From positions 1 to 40,111 of the forward strand of contig QHYK01000109.1 in assembly GCA_003224085.1 (NCBI GenBank): a stretch of DNA of 40,111 nt. Direction: 5' to 3'. A model generated the notes under the pieces. The model was not told where the DNA came from, did no database searches, and worked only from the letters and a program-made list of their open reading frames with translations. Shown here one piece after another: positions 24,140 to 33,467 of the stretch. How positions within the stretch are numbered: position 1 is the stretch's first letter; each line of letters begins with the position of its first letter. Origin of the DNA: Acidobacteriota bacterium. GTDB lineage: Bacteria > Acidobacteriota > Terriglobia > Acidiferrales > UBA7541. The translations under genes were made by a program, and so were the position numbers.

Positions 24140-24514
24140 TCAGCCCGCGGCGACCAACGCGACGCCTACACAAACGAGGATGACGCCGACCCAGCGCGCA
24201 ATGCTCACGTCTTCATCCAAAATGAATTTTGCGCCCAATGTTCCCACAACATAGCTGAGCGCAGAAGCTGGAATCACCAGGGTGATCGGCGCCCAGGACA
24301 GCAAAAGAAGCAGGGCAAAGAACGACAGCGCCATCAGCGGCACGCCGGTCCAAAACCACCCATTGCGCACCGCGCGCGCCAGGAACTGCAATACAGCTTT
24401 CGGCCGAAGCCGCGACGGCTCCTCCACCGCCTTCATCCCGCGCGTGATGGCGATCTCCCCGCCCGTGCTGCCTAAAATTAAAGCCGCAAGCCCCGCGATA
24501 AACTGAAGGTGCAT
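24140..24514 (-). CDS. Small EamA/SMR-type membrane transporter, second of a pair
   Basis: 124 residues with four predicted helices: LQFIAGLAALILGSTGGEI, WFWTGVPLMALSFFALLLLLSWA, ITLVIPASALSYVVGTLGAKF, and RWVGVILVCVGVALVAAG. The pattern (half an EamA fold, with P-A-x-A-L-S-Y and a final GV-L-x-C-x-G-V) is that of EmrE/ArnE-like proteins. Its ATG overlaps the stop of the preceding, similar gene (TGATG), so the two are made together, probably as a heterodimer. Located between hpnJ and hpnI. Confidence 0.85.
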   Translation of the reverse strand: MHLQFIAGLAALILGSTGGEIAITRGMKAVEEPSRLRPKAVLQFLARAVRNGWFWTGVPLMALSFFALLLLLSWAPITLVIPASALSYVVGTLGAKFILDEDVSIARWVGVILVCVGVALVAAG

Positions 24515-24942
24515 CACGCCGCTGCCTCGCTTGGCACTTCCGTAGTTCGCGGCCGCGTTTGCCCCACCAGCAAAACGCCAACGCAGATCAGTACTACGCC
24601 CACCCATCGCCGCGGCGAAACCGGTTCATGCAGGAAAACGACCGCCAGGAAAGTGAGCGCCGCGTATCCAAACGCTCCCGCCGGCATGACGTAGCTATAA
24701 TCCGCCCAGCTCAGCACCGTCATGTAGCTGACCATAAATCCGCTGAGGAAAAAAATAGCCAGCCAAATGACCGGGCTCGTAACGGTCTGCCAGAAAGCCT
24801 GCGAAAGGCCATGCGCGGTCAACTCGACAGTGCCGACCTGTACCATACCGTACTTCAGCAGCAGGTCTCCTGCGTTGGCGCACACGATCATGGCGAAGAC
24901 CATGACCAGCGTCTTGATTCGCAGCCGTTTTTCGCTTGGCAT
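24514..24942 (-). CDS. Small EamA/SMR-type membrane transporter, first of a pair
   Basis: 142 residues from ATG 24942, eleven bases after the hpnJ stop. Four helices: KTLVMVFAMIVCANAGDLLL, PVIWLAIFFLSGFMVSYMTVL, YVMPAGAFGYAALTFLAVVFL, and RRWVGVVLICVGVLLVGQ. The DLLLKYGM and RRWVGV-LICVGV motifs link it to ArnE/ArnF and EmrE-like half-transporters. With the overlapping downstream paralogue it could form a flippase for a glycosylated lipid or precursor of the hopanoid pathway (inference from position). Confidence 0.85.
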   Translation of the reverse strand: MPSEKRLRIKTLVMVFAMIVCANAGDLLLKYGMVQVGTVELTAHGLSQAFWQTVTSPVIWLAIFFLSGFMVSYMTVLSWADYSYVMPAGAFGYAALTFLAVVFLHEPVSPRRWVGVVLICVGVLLVGQTRPRTTEVPSEAAA

Positions 24943-24953
24943 CTTTGGGGAAG

Positions 24954-26447
24954 CTAATCGTTTCCAGACGCAGAGCTTGTGCCGGGAACGGAGACCATAG
25001 GTTTGTTGTAGTCCTTGCCGCCTTGACGGACCCACTTCAGACGCTCGGCGCGCAATTTCAAGAATTCCGTCGCTTCGGCATAGAGCCGCTTCCGCTCGTG
25101 GCTGTCCCACAGCGCGTCTTTCACGATGCGCCAAACGACTCTGGGCCTAAAGTAGTACTCATCGTAGAAGCGGTTCACACCATCCATCATTTCCGCTTTC
25201 GACAGGTGAGGGTACTCGATGTGCGGAAGCTGATGCCCGCCGGAGTCCGCCAGGGCTTCCACCTTCAAGAAGCCCTGTGCCGCCATGGTGTCGTGAAGTT
25301 CCGTACCCGGCATGGCGTGGGCCAGGGAAACCTGAATCGTTTCGCAATCCAATTCCTTGGCGAAGTCAATGGTCTTCTGGATGGTTTCCTTGGTCTCGCC
25401 CGGCAGACCGATGATAAAATCGCCGTGCACTTTGATCCCGTACTTGCGGCAATGCTTGCGGAAGTTGCGGGCCATCTCGAGCGTTGCGCCCTTCTTGATG
25501 TTCTTCAGGATTTGGGCGTCGCCCGATTCGAATCCCACGATGAACAGCCGCGCTCCGGATTCGGCCATCGCCCGGACTGTTTCTTGATCGCTGTGCACGC
25601 GCGCCGTCGAAGACCATTGAAACTTCAGCGGCTTGAACTTCGCGCACAGCTCCAGCACGCGGTCCTTACGGATGTTGAACGTATCGTCGTCGAAGAAAAT
25701 CTCTTTCATTTGCGGGAAATAGCCAAGGGCTTGTTTGACTTCCCTTGCCAAGTTGTCGGCCGAACGCGTCCGCCAGGCATGACCCGAAATCGTTTGCGGC
25801 CACATGCAGAAGGTACAAAGCGCTGGACATCCGCGCGTCGTATAGAACGAAATAAAGGGATGCAAAAGGAAGGGCACGTTGTAGCGCTCGATTTCCAGAT
25901 CGCGCTTGTAGATGTCCGACGCGAACGGCAGCGCGTCCAGCTCTTCTGTGTGCAGTTGTGGCCGCTCCGGGTTGTGAATGATCTTGCCGTCTTTGCGATA
26001 ACTCACGCCCTGGATCTCGCTAAGGGGCTTCCCGTGCGCGTACTCGGTCACCGAGTGGTCAAATTCTCCGCGCGTGACGAAGTCGATGTCCTCACTGGCC
26101 TTCAGCGTTTCGTCCGGCTTGATGTGTCCGTGCGGCCCGACGAAGGCAATCTTCATGTCCCGGTTCGCTTCTTTGATCTTGCGAATCAGCTTGATGTCGC
26201 TGTGCAGCCCGACGGTCGAAGTGAACAGCACCAGGAATTCGTAGTCTTTGCAGATTTCAACGGTCTGCCGCCAGTTTACTTTGTGGGGAGAAGCATCCAG
26301 CAACCGGCTACCCGGAATCATCCCGGCCGGGTAGGTCAGCCAAACCGGATACCAGTAGGATTCAATCTCGCGCGTCGCGGGCCACCGCGAACTGGCTCCG
26401 CCGTCAAAATTCTCAAAACTCGGCGGGTTCAACAATAGAGTTTTCAT
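24954..26447 (-). CDS. hpnJ: HpnJ: hopanoid-associated B12-binding radical SAM enzyme
   Basis: 497 residues from ATG 26447, the start that gives the family N-terminus MKTLLLNPPSFE; GGAAG lies five bases upstream (an ATG at 26459 adds four residues). Residues 1-150 form a cobalamin-binding-like domain; the radical SAM core has GCPALCTFCMW, the C-x3-C-x2-C triad C207, C211, C214, with FFDDDTFNI and FIIGLPGETKETI following. HpnJ is known for the ring contraction that makes the cyclitol ether head group of BHT from the glucosamine form. First gene of the operon hpnJ, two transporters, hpnI. Confidence 0.92.
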   Translation of the reverse strand: MKTLLLNPPSFENFDGGASSRWPATREIESYWYPVWLTYPAGMIPGSRLLDASPHKVNWRQTVEICKDYEFLVLFTSTVGLHSDIKLIRKIKEANRDMKIAFVGPHGHIKPDETLKASEDIDFVTRGEFDHSVTEYAHGKPLSEIQGVSYRKDGKIIHNPERPQLHTEELDALPFASDIYKRDLEIERYNVPFLLHPFISFYTTRGCPALCTFCMWPQTISGHAWRTRSADNLAREVKQALGYFPQMKEIFFDDDTFNIRKDRVLELCAKFKPLKFQWSSTARVHSDQETVRAMAESGARLFIVGFESGDAQILKNIKKGATLEMARNFRKHCRKYGIKVHGDFIIGLPGETKETIQKTIDFAKELDCETIQVSLAHAMPGTELHDTMAAQGFLKVEALADSGGHQLPHIEYPHLSKAEMMDGVNRFYDEYYFRPRVVWRIVKDALWDSHERKRLYAEATEFLKLRAERLKWVRQGGKDYNKPMVSVPGTSSASGND

Positions 26448-26752
26448 CACTTCCGGCATTCATCACCCTCAGTGTCCGCTTGAAACAAGTTTGCTCGTGC
26501 AATTCTTCTGGGCTAAGCATCCGGGCAGTCAGCCCACCAGGGCTTCGATGACACACGACCCGCTGCCCAATGCGTAGATTCCAGTGTACCTGACTTTGTT
26601 GCACCTCCTCAAATCTTTCTCCGAATGGGCCGAATGGGTGTTTCCGGGCCGTGAACCGCCCAATCCCGCATTAAATGGTGTCCTCGGGCATGCTACCAGG
26701 CCGCCTAATCGCCAATGTTCGCGATCCATTTGTAACTTTCCATTTTCTACTT
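26448..26752. other. Gap between hpnJ and the decarboxylase
   Basis: About 300 bases, containing a short tandem CGAATGGGC/CGAATGGGT pair near 26620. It should carry the hpnJ promoter, but I could not pick convincing boxes. Confidence 0.4.
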
Positions 26753-28174
26753 TCAGTCTTGGGCGGGACGTCTCATGACCTGGGAGGTAGCCCCAGAAAG
26801 CAATCCCCATATGCGCTCCACCCAATCGAGGTGTTCCGCCTTCATCAACACCGAACGCAGGCATGTGAGTGTTTCGCGGTCGCGTTTCATTCCTCCAAGA
26901 TGCTTCTTCCAGAAATGGGCAGGCAATTCCGCCACTGCCAGATGCAGGTCGCGCTTGGCCGCGGCGTCAAAGATCTTCCGGCTCAACGCGGAAGATTCGC
27001 TCACGCTGTCCCCACGCGGCGCAAACACCAAAATGTCCAGCTCCGGCGCAAACGCGGTAATAAAGCGCGAGTCCGCTTTCAGTTTTTCGAACATTCCCCG
27101 CGCTGCCTTCCTGCCCTTTTCTAAGCCTCGCGCGAATTCTCCGCCCTTTTTTAGCGGCAGCAACTTCTGAGTCGCCCAAAGCGCTGCTGCGGACGCACCC
27201 GGCCGGGAGCATTCTAAGCTGATCTCCCCCAAATGTAATTCCGCAGAACTGAAATACGTATACGGCGAATCGTGCTTGTATAGCCGCCCGACCCCCGGAT
27301 CGCGAAACAAGACGCAGCCGCACCCGTACGGCTGCAATCCGTGTTTGTGCGGATCGATGACAATGGAATCAACTGTTCCTATTCGTTCGAAAGCGGATCT
27401 GGCATTCTGATCGAGATTCTCTGCCAAAACGAAATATCCTCCGTACGCAGCGTCCGCGTGCACCCGGAATCCATGTTTTGCGCGCAACTCCAGAATTTCT
27501 GGGAGCGGATCCACCGAACCGGTTGCCGTCGTGCCCATCGTCGCCACGACTGTTCCCACGTCTCCGCGCTCCAGCCGCTTCGCAAGCGCGTCCACGTCCA
27601 TGCGCCCAAGCGTATCCGTAGACAAAGACTCGAATGGCAATTGCAACACGCCGCTGATTCTCCCGTGCGTGTAATGCGCCTGTTTGCTCGCCAGGATTTT
27701 TTTTCCAGGATGAAGCTGCCCCGCAACCCACAGCGCTTCGAGGTTTGCCATCGTTCCGCCGCCGCACAAGTGCCCGAGAAAATCCTTCCACCCGAACATG
27801 CCGGCAATCTCGGCGACGGCTTCTTTTTCCATCGCCGACGTGGCGCGCCCGCCATCCAGCGCATGATTGTTGGGATTGATCCACATGGCCAGGGTGTAGG
27901 CCAGGTGTGCTACAGGGTGGGGCGGTTTCAGCATCTGGCCTGCATAAAGCGGATGAAAGTAAGGGTAGTTGTCCCTCAACCGTTCCGCCGCGGCCGTCAG
28001 CACTTCCGCAAGACGCTGTATTCCGGGGGCACTGGGCTCAAATTCCGGCAACTTGGCAAATCCGGCTTCCAATCTCCGCACCGCCTGCAAAAGCACCCCC
28101 AGGCTTTCTTGGTCCAGCAGGCCCCCGTCTCGGCGCTCTTGAGCTCTCCATACTCCCTGTTTGCCGTCTGCCAC
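26753..28174 (-). CDS. Group II PLP-dependent decarboxylase
   Basis: 473 residues starting with GTG 28174 (AAGGAAAAGCA upstream). Family features: PLYAGQMLKPPHPVAHLAY, then LCGGGTMANLEALW, QAHYTH with the PLP-stacking His167, HADAAYGGYF (Asp241) and SIVIDPHKHGLQPYG with the Schiff-base Lys277. Relatives remove CO2 from aspartate, glutamate, tyrosine, DOPA or related amino acids. The exact substrate cannot be told. It starts nine bases after the TolC-like gene stop, last in an efflux operon, hinting that the amine product is exported by the pump (inference). Confidence 0.92.
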   Translation of the reverse strand: MADGKQGVWRAQERRDGGLLDQESLGVLLQAVRRLEAGFAKLPEFEPSAPGIQRLAEVLTAAAERLRDNYPYFHPLYAGQMLKPPHPVAHLAYTLAMWINPNNHALDGGRATSAMEKEAVAEIAGMFGWKDFLGHLCGGGTMANLEALWVAGQLHPGKKILASKQAHYTHGRISGVLQLPFESLSTDTLGRMDVDALAKRLERGDVGTVVATMGTTATGSVDPLPEILELRAKHGFRVHADAAYGGYFVLAENLDQNARSAFERIGTVDSIVIDPHKHGLQPYGCGCVLFRDPGVGRLYKHDSPYTYFSSAELHLGEISLECSRPGASAAALWATQKLLPLKKGGEFARGLEKGRKAARGMFEKLKADSRFITAFAPELDILVFAPRGDSVSESSALSRKIFDAAAKRDLHLAVAELPAHFWKKHLGGMKRDRETLTCLRSVLMKAEHLDWVERIWGLLSGATSQVMRRPAQD

Positions 28175-28183
28175 TGCTTTTCC

Positions 28184-29527
28184 TTATTGCCAAACCTTGT
28201 CCAACTGCCCGGCTGTCTTGAGCAAGTCCAATTGCGCTTGCTGCTTCTGAAAATTCGCGTCCAAATACGCCATCCATTTGTCGTTTTCTTCCAACCGCGC
28301 TTTTTCCATGTCCCGCAAATTCAGTTTCCCTTCGCCAAACTGCGCTTGCAGAACAGCCACGTTTTGCTGCGCAAGTTGCCATTCGAGCCGCGCCACTTCT
28401 TTCGCCGCATCCATCTCTCGCAAGCGCCGAGTTTTCTGACGTACGTCCGCGGTCAGCTCGGCCCTCTTGTTCGTCAAGCTGGCCTTTGCCGCATCCAGAT
28501 TCACCCGCGCCAAGCCAATGTTCGCTTTTATCTGTGCGCTGAAGATCGGCACGTGCATGTCAATCCCCGCATTGTAGTTATTCCGCTGAAAGTGATTGAA
28601 AAACTCCGAATAATTGTTGAACTTTGCCAGCACGCTATAAATGCTCACCAGCTCTAGGGTGGGGAAATAGCCGCGCCGCTCGCCCTTCAGCCGAAATTCT
28701 TTCGCTCGCACGTCGGATTCCGCCAATCGCAGTCCCGTGTTGTTCGCGAGCGCTGCGGCCACCAAATTATCGCCCGCCAACTCAGCCTCTCCGGGCAAAT
28801 CTTCTGGCGAAACTTCGATCGCCTGCGTCTCGGGCAGTCCTAGTTGGTACTTCAAAAAAACCTCCAATTCGTCTTCCCGCTCTTCCAATCGCAGGATGTG
28901 CTGTACCACGCGCGCCTTGATCAGCTGCGCCTTGGTCACTTCCACCGGCAATTCGAATCCTTGGCTCTGCCGTTCCTGCGTGACCTGAAGAATTTTCTCC
29001 GCGCTATCCTGTTCCGCCCGCAAGAGCTCCAGCGAATGTCGCACCTTTCCAAGTTCCAGGTAGGCCATCGCGGTCCGGCTAATGACGTTGCTTTTCGCCT
29101 CTTCCAGCGCGATCTTCTGAGCCTTGGCCTGCTCTTGCATTTCCTTTGATTGACCGCGAAGAGGCTCATTGAGAACCTGCTCGGTATAGGTCAGGTTGAA
29201 TACTGATGGCGCTCGTCCTCCCGGCGTTTCCGGTATGCCATTCGTATACCCGGCGCCCGAACCGGCATAGAGATTGGGCATGAACTGCGCCTTTGTGATT
29301 TGTGCGGCGTGATCCGCCACGCTGGCTTGAATTTTCGTCACTTGAATCTCTTTGCTGTTTTGCAGCGCCAGTTCGATGGCACGCTTCAACGACACCGCGA
29401 CAGGCGCGGGACTCGTCGCCTGCGTGTTAGGCCCTGCAGGTTTCTGCGCGAGGTGCTCTTGTGCTCTCGCGCCACTACACAGGGTCGTCAATGTCACTAC
29501 ACCCAAAGCGGTCCGAAGCAGTCGCAT
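28184..29527 (-). CDS. TolC-family outer membrane efflux protein
   Basis: 447 residues from ATG 29527 with AAGGAG nine bases upstream. Signal peptide MRLLRTALGVVTLTTLCSGARAQ. Two internal repeats of long coiled helices (LKRAIELALQNSKEIQVTKIQ..., ALANNTGLRLAESDVRAKEFRLKGERRGYFPTLELVSIY..., RVNLDAAKASLTNKRAELTADVRQKTRRL) and short beta strands follow the TolC/OEP plan. It would form the outer-membrane channel of the tripartite system whose adaptor and permease lie just upstream in the same operon. Confidence 0.92.
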   Translation of the reverse strand: MRLLRTALGVVTLTTLCSGARAQEHLAQKPAGPNTQATSPAPVAVSLKRAIELALQNSKEIQVTKIQASVADHAAQITKAQFMPNLYAGSGAGYTNGIPETPGGRAPSVFNLTYTEQVLNEPLRGQSKEMQEQAKAQKIALEEAKSNVISRTAMAYLELGKVRHSLELLRAEQDSAEKILQVTQERQSQGFELPVEVTKAQLIKARVVQHILRLEEREDELEVFLKYQLGLPETQAIEVSPEDLPGEAELAGDNLVAAALANNTGLRLAESDVRAKEFRLKGERRGYFPTLELVSIYSVLAKFNNYSEFFNHFQRNNYNAGIDMHVPIFSAQIKANIGLARVNLDAAKASLTNKRAELTADVRQKTRRLREMDAAKEVARLEWQLAQQNVAVLQAQFGEGKLNLRDMEKARLEENDKWMAYLDANFQKQQAQLDLLKTAGQLDKVWQ

Positions 29528-29594
29528 TTTCCAGCTCCTTAGCTGCAATTCGAAGGATCTCTACGGCCTAATCCCCAACCCCTAAACCCCATGT

Positions 29595-30791
29595 TCACTC
29601 GTACCGCAATGACTCCACCGGCTGCAGGCTTGCTGCTTGGTTTGCCGGCAAATACCCGAAGAACAGGCCCGTCGAGCAGGACACCACGAAGGCAATCACC
29701 ACGCTCAAGCTCGACACGGGCACCCTTAAATTTCCCGGCAGAAACGACTGCGTGGCCACAGGGATGGCAATCCCGATCAAAATGCCAACCACGGCTCCGC
29801 CGCCGCTAATCAAGAAAGATTCCACCAAAAATTGGCACAGGATCTCGCGCCTCGCGGCCCCGATGGCCTTACGGATCCCGATCTCCCGCGTGCGCTCAGT
29901 CACCGTCACCAGCATGATGTTCATGATGCCGATTCCGCTGATCAGCAGCGCGATGGCCGCTATAATGATCAGCACGATCGTCAGCCCCAGCGAAATACTC
30001 CTCGCCGCCCCCAGAATCGCCGTCAGCGTTTGCACCTTGTAATCGGCTTCCGCCGGATGCCGGCTTTGCAGCAATAGGGCCAGCTGCCGCGCAACCGATG
30101 GTACGTCATCGGCGGTGTCTGCTTGCACATCCAGCAAACCTAAATATTCCGTGCCCGTGTCATACTTGATCAGCGTGAAAGGGATGAGCACAGAATTTTC
30201 TTGAATGTCAGACAGGCCAAAAGTTTCCACGCGCTCCCGGAAGACTCCGATCACCGTAAACGTCAGCTCGCCCATGCGAATCGTTTTTCCAACTGGATTC
30301 TCTTGCCCGAAAATTCTCTCGGCGAGCTGCGTGGTGACCAGGCAGACCTTGCTGCGCATTTCCATGTCCCCGGCGTCAAAGTACCGCCCGCGAAGAATGA
30401 GTAGCCGCCGAATAGTTTGGTAGCCATCGGTCACGCCGACCAAGTTGACTGCGCGTTCCACGCCATCTACGGTCATGGACATCGGGTGTTCGCGCGTCCC
30501 CGCCACCGCTATCACGTGAGGAATGGATTTTGCAGCTTCCATGTCCTCCAGCGTCAACTCGTAACTGAGCGGCGGCGCTTTATCCGGCCTCTGCACCAGT
30601 TCCACCCACACCAGGTTGGAACCCACTGCTTCGATCTGCGAAAGCACGAATTTCCGGCCCGTCAGCGCCACCGTAACCACGAGGACGATGGAGGCGCTGC
30701 CGATGATTACCCCAAGAGAGGTCAGGGCCGCGCGCAGCTTGTTCGCGCGCAGCGCGTCAATTGCCACCGTCAAAGTCTCTCGGATATCCAT
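29595..30791 (-). CDS. MacB-type ABC transporter permease
   Basis: 398 residues from ATG 30791 (a GTG at 30815 adds eight). An N-terminal helix (RAALTSLGVIIGSASIVLVV) leads into a large periplasmic MacB_PCD domain (GSNLVWVELVQ, PHVIAVAGTREHP, TVIGVFRER). Three C-terminal helices follow: SLGLTIVLIIIAAIALLISGIGIMNI, the FLISGGGAVVGILIGIAIPV segment, and VVIAFVVSCSTGLFFGYLPA. The coupling motif REIGIRKAIGAARREIL is present. MacB-like permeases need an ATPase; none is encoded in this operon and this protein has no fused nucleotide-binding domain. Confidence 0.92.
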   Translation of the reverse strand: MDIRETLTVAIDALRANKLRAALTSLGVIIGSASIVLVVTVALTGRKFVLSQIEAVGSNLVWVELVQRPDKAPPLSYELTLEDMEAAKSIPHVIAVAGTREHPMSMTVDGVERAVNLVGVTDGYQTIRRLLILRGRYFDAGDMEMRSKVCLVTTQLAERIFGQENPVGKTIRMGELTFTVIGVFRERVETFGLSDIQENSVLIPFTLIKYDTGTEYLGLLDVQADTADDVPSVARQLALLLQSRHPAEADYKVQTLTAILGAARSISLGLTIVLIIIAAIALLISGIGIMNIMLVTVTERTREIGIRKAIGAARREILCQFLVESFLISGGGAVVGILIGIAIPVATQSFLPGNLRVPVSSLSVVIAFVVSCSTGLFFGYLPANQAASLQPVESLRYE

Positions 30792-30845
30792 GGCCGCCTG
30801 TCGCTGCTGGACCACTTCAAATCAACGAAATGCAGGAGAAAAGCC

Positions 30846-31835
30846 CTACTCCTTCTTGAGTTTCCTCGATTCTTCCTGCGCTATCTTGTTTTTGGGATCC
30901 AGCCGAAGAGCGTTTTCAAATTCTTTCTTCGCCCCTGCCATTTCGTCTTCGCCTTCATACAGCCTGCCCAACCAAGCGTGTGCTGCGGCAGGAGAAGGGT
31001 AGCCGCTCCTTTTGGGAGCTCTTTGTGCGTACTCTTGCAACAAGTGCTCCGCTTGCTCCAGATTTTCCTTTTTCAGGATCAGGCCCACCGCGCGGTAAAA
31101 CTTGCCCCGCGGATCTCTCGGCGCTGCGCGTTCCCCCGCCTCGGCCACGGCCATCAACCGCTCGTTCTGCCCCCGCTTCAGCGCATAGTCGCCGATGTCG
31201 TAAATCAGTTCCGCTGATTTTGGGCGGCTCTCCAGCGTTTTCGTGAATTCCTCGTCCGCCGTGGCAAAATCCTTTTTTTGACGCCGGCAGTTCCCCGCTG
31301 CGTAGTGGCCTTCCGCAGGATCCAGCTCCATCAATTCTCTGATGTGCGGCTGCGCTTTCTCTTCTCCTCCGCCGACCATTCCGGGGGCGCTGCAATCAAA
31401 TTCGATCAGCGCCTGGCGCGCCGATAAGTTCCTGCCGTCCAATTCCACCGCGGTTTGAAACTCTTTGCGCGTTTTCTTGGCCAGCGAAATCGCGGAAAAC
31501 CATCCGGCGTGGTCTGCCTTCTCCCCAAACGCCCTTCCCAGCCACTCGTGATAAACCGAACTTTTGGGATCGAGCGTCACGGCTTTCTCCGCGCTGTGGA
31601 TGGCCGCATCATGTTGCTGTAGTTCCAAGTAGCTTTTCGCCAGGAGCAGCTGGATGTCGCCGTTTCTCGGATCTTTGGCAGCCGCTTCTTGCAGGAGCTG
31701 GATGGCTTTTGCGTAGTCGCTTGCCTCGTAAGACCGGCGCGCCTCGTCCAGGCTCTCGTCACGCCTGACGGTAGCGACTGTGAGCGCCGCACCCGCGAGG
31801 AACACCATTCCAAATGTCAGTTTGCCACCAGCCAT
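30846..31835 (-). CDS. TPR-repeat protein of the efflux operon
   Basis: 329 residues from ATG 31835 (a TTG at 31859 lies in the HlyD gene end). An N-terminal hydrophobic segment (GKLTFGMVFLAGAALTVATV) anchors or exports it. TPR helices follow: ARRSYEASDYAKAIQLLQEAA, GDIQLLLAKSYLELQQHDAAI, AVGLILKKENLEQAEHLLQEY, HAWLGRLYEGEDEMAGAKKEF. It probably serves as a periplasmic scaffold for the tripartite pump, between adaptor and permease genes; no catalytic motif. Confidence 0.85.
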   Translation of the reverse strand: MAGGKLTFGMVFLAGAALTVATVRRDESLDEARRSYEASDYAKAIQLLQEAAAKDPRNGDIQLLLAKSYLELQQHDAAIHSAEKAVTLDPKSSVYHEWLGRAFGEKADHAGWFSAISLAKKTRKEFQTAVELDGRNLSARQALIEFDCSAPGMVGGGEEKAQPHIRELMELDPAEGHYAAGNCRRQKKDFATADEEFTKTLESRPKSAELIYDIGDYALKRGQNERLMAVAEAGERAAPRDPRGKFYRAVGLILKKENLEQAEHLLQEYAQRAPKRSGYPSPAAAHAWLGRLYEGEDEMAGAKKEFENALRLDPKNKIAQEESRKLKKE

Positions 31836-31845
31836 TAATTTTTCT

Positions 31846-33111
31846 CTAATAGTTCGCAACGGAGGTGTTCACTACAATGACTTGCATGCCGTCTCGCAAG
31901 TCGACGTCTCCCGGCAGCGCCACCAGTTCGCCTTCCTGCAGCCCGCTCACCACTTCGTAGTTCGTGGCGTCCGCGATACCCACACGAATTTCCCGCTTTT
32001 CCAGCGTGGACTTGACCCCGAGCTGATTCGATTTCACCACGTACACGTAGCGCCGCCCGCCTTGCGCCTCCACCGCCCCTCGCGGTACGGACAACACACC
32101 CAGGCGCTCCCGCGAGTTAATGCGCACGTTTACATTGATATTGGGCAGCAGTTCCAGCTTGTCGTTGTTAACCGAGCACAGCAGTTCGCCTACGCTTCGC
32201 GTATTTCGCTGCACCACCTGTTTTGGAATGCTTTCGGTTTTGCCGGGCCAGGTCTTGTTTGGCAGGGCGTCCCAGGTGATTCGTACCGGCTCATTCTCTT
32301 CCAGCCCGCCCAGGTCTGGTTCGTCAATGAACGCCCGCACCCGCACCTTGCGCAAGTCCGCCATCTCCGCCAGGGATTCGCCCACCTTTACAAAATCATG
32401 GGTCTTTACCGGAAGGGAGTACAAGGTTCCGTCGGCTGGCGCAGTGATGCGTCCCTGCTTAACCTTTTCCTCAAGCGCGGCTACTTCGTTTTTCAGTTGT
32501 TCCACTTGCAATGCCACCTGGTCGCTCTCCAGTTTCTTGCTGCGGTCGAATTCCTGCTTTGCCGCAGTGAGCCGCGTGACTTCCGCTTGCGCTTTGGTCA
32601 AATCCAAATCGTTGGCGGCTAGCTCATCTCGCGTGGCCGCTTGCTGGGCGGTCAGACGGAGCAAGGCGTCATGATTCTTTTGCAGACGGTCCCTTTCGGC
32701 CTGCGCCTTGGCCAAGTCGCCTAGGACTCTCGCCACCTCGTCCGGCCTTCCTCCGGCCTTGGCGGCCCGCAAATCGTCCTCTGCTTTCAGCAGCTTCCCG
32801 CGCGTTTCCGCCAGCCGCGCCGCGGCGTCTTTCACATCCAACTCCATCAGCAACTGCCCTTTTTTCACTTGTTGCCCTTCGCTGACGTACACCTTCTCGA
32901 GGAAGGTATCGAGCTCCGCGCGCATTACATAGGGCGAAATGGGTTCCACTTTTCCGTTGCTGCTGATGGACGAAATCAGGTTCTCCCGCACCGGCGTCAC
33001 TGCCGAAATTTTCGGCGCCGGCTTTCGCCCGCTCAGCTTAATCAGGCCGATCACCAACACCACTGCCAAGAGCAGCAAAAGCAGAATCCGATTTCTCAGC
33101 TTTCGGTCCAT
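31846..33111 (-). CDS. HlyD/MacA-type periplasmic adaptor
   Basis: 421 residues. Signal-anchor helix RILLLLLLAVVLVIGLIKL, then the lipoyl half-motif (VSEGQQVKKGQLLMELD), a long coiled-coil hairpin (about residues 95-215, rich in Leu/Lys/Glu/Ala heptads), the second lipoyl half (ITAPADGTLYSLPVKTHDFVKVGE) and beta-barrel/membrane-proximal domains (RVRAFIDEPDLGGLEENEPVRITWD, VSGLQEGELVALPGD). First gene of the efflux operon, followed by TPR protein, permease, TolC and decarboxylase. Its first codon lies 357 bases from the divergent zinc-ribbon gene. Confidence 0.93.
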   Translation of the reverse strand: MDRKLRNRILLLLLLAVVLVIGLIKLSGRKPAPKISAVTPVRENLISSISSNGKVEPISPYVMRAELDTFLEKVYVSEGQQVKKGQLLMELDVKDAAARLAETRGKLLKAEDDLRAAKAGGRPDEVARVLGDLAKAQAERDRLQKNHDALLRLTAQQAATRDELAANDLDLTKAQAEVTRLTAAKQEFDRSKKLESDQVALQVEQLKNEVAALEEKVKQGRITAPADGTLYSLPVKTHDFVKVGESLAEMADLRKVRVRAFIDEPDLGGLEENEPVRITWDALPNKTWPGKTESIPKQVVQRNTRSVGELLCSVNNDKLELLPNINVNVRINSRERLGVLSVPRGAVEAQGGRRYVYVVKSNQLGVKSTLEKREIRVGIADATNYEVVSGLQEGELVALPGDVDLRDGMQVIVVNTSVANY

Positions 33112-33467
33112 AACGTCATGTTTCGTGCGTTCTCGCCCCTCGCGCTAGGTGGGCGTAACAATCCCCTTCTCTGGCGCAATGCCCCCAAGTTGTCCGTGGC
33201 TAGCGTACCCTTGCCTGGAAGCTTCCAAGATACTTCATTCTGGCCACCGCCGCGCAGCTTTCTCGGGGTTCCATGCCTTAGGTGAACACACCTGAAAAAC
33301 CAGCAAGTGCGCAGAATCCTTGCGTTTATTCTCACCGCAAGGAACGGTTCGGTCTGGAGTCACGCCGCATCCCTCACAAAAAGAAGATGCCCCTGCCCCG
33401 CATGGGGATGCCGAGGATGCCGAAGGCTTCCTTGGTCGCCGAGCCCAGGACGTGCTACCATGGGGCC
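33112..33467. other. Divergent intergenic region
   Basis: Lies between the efflux operon (leftward) and the zinc-ribbon/ABC genes (rightward), so it should hold both promoters. I saw no strong -35/-10 pair, operator dyad or RNA element. Confidence 0.4.

Noticed and set aside
24936-26438. 500-codon plus-strand frame opposite hpnJ
   Set aside because: No family motifs; hpnJ on the other strand has the complete radical SAM signature.
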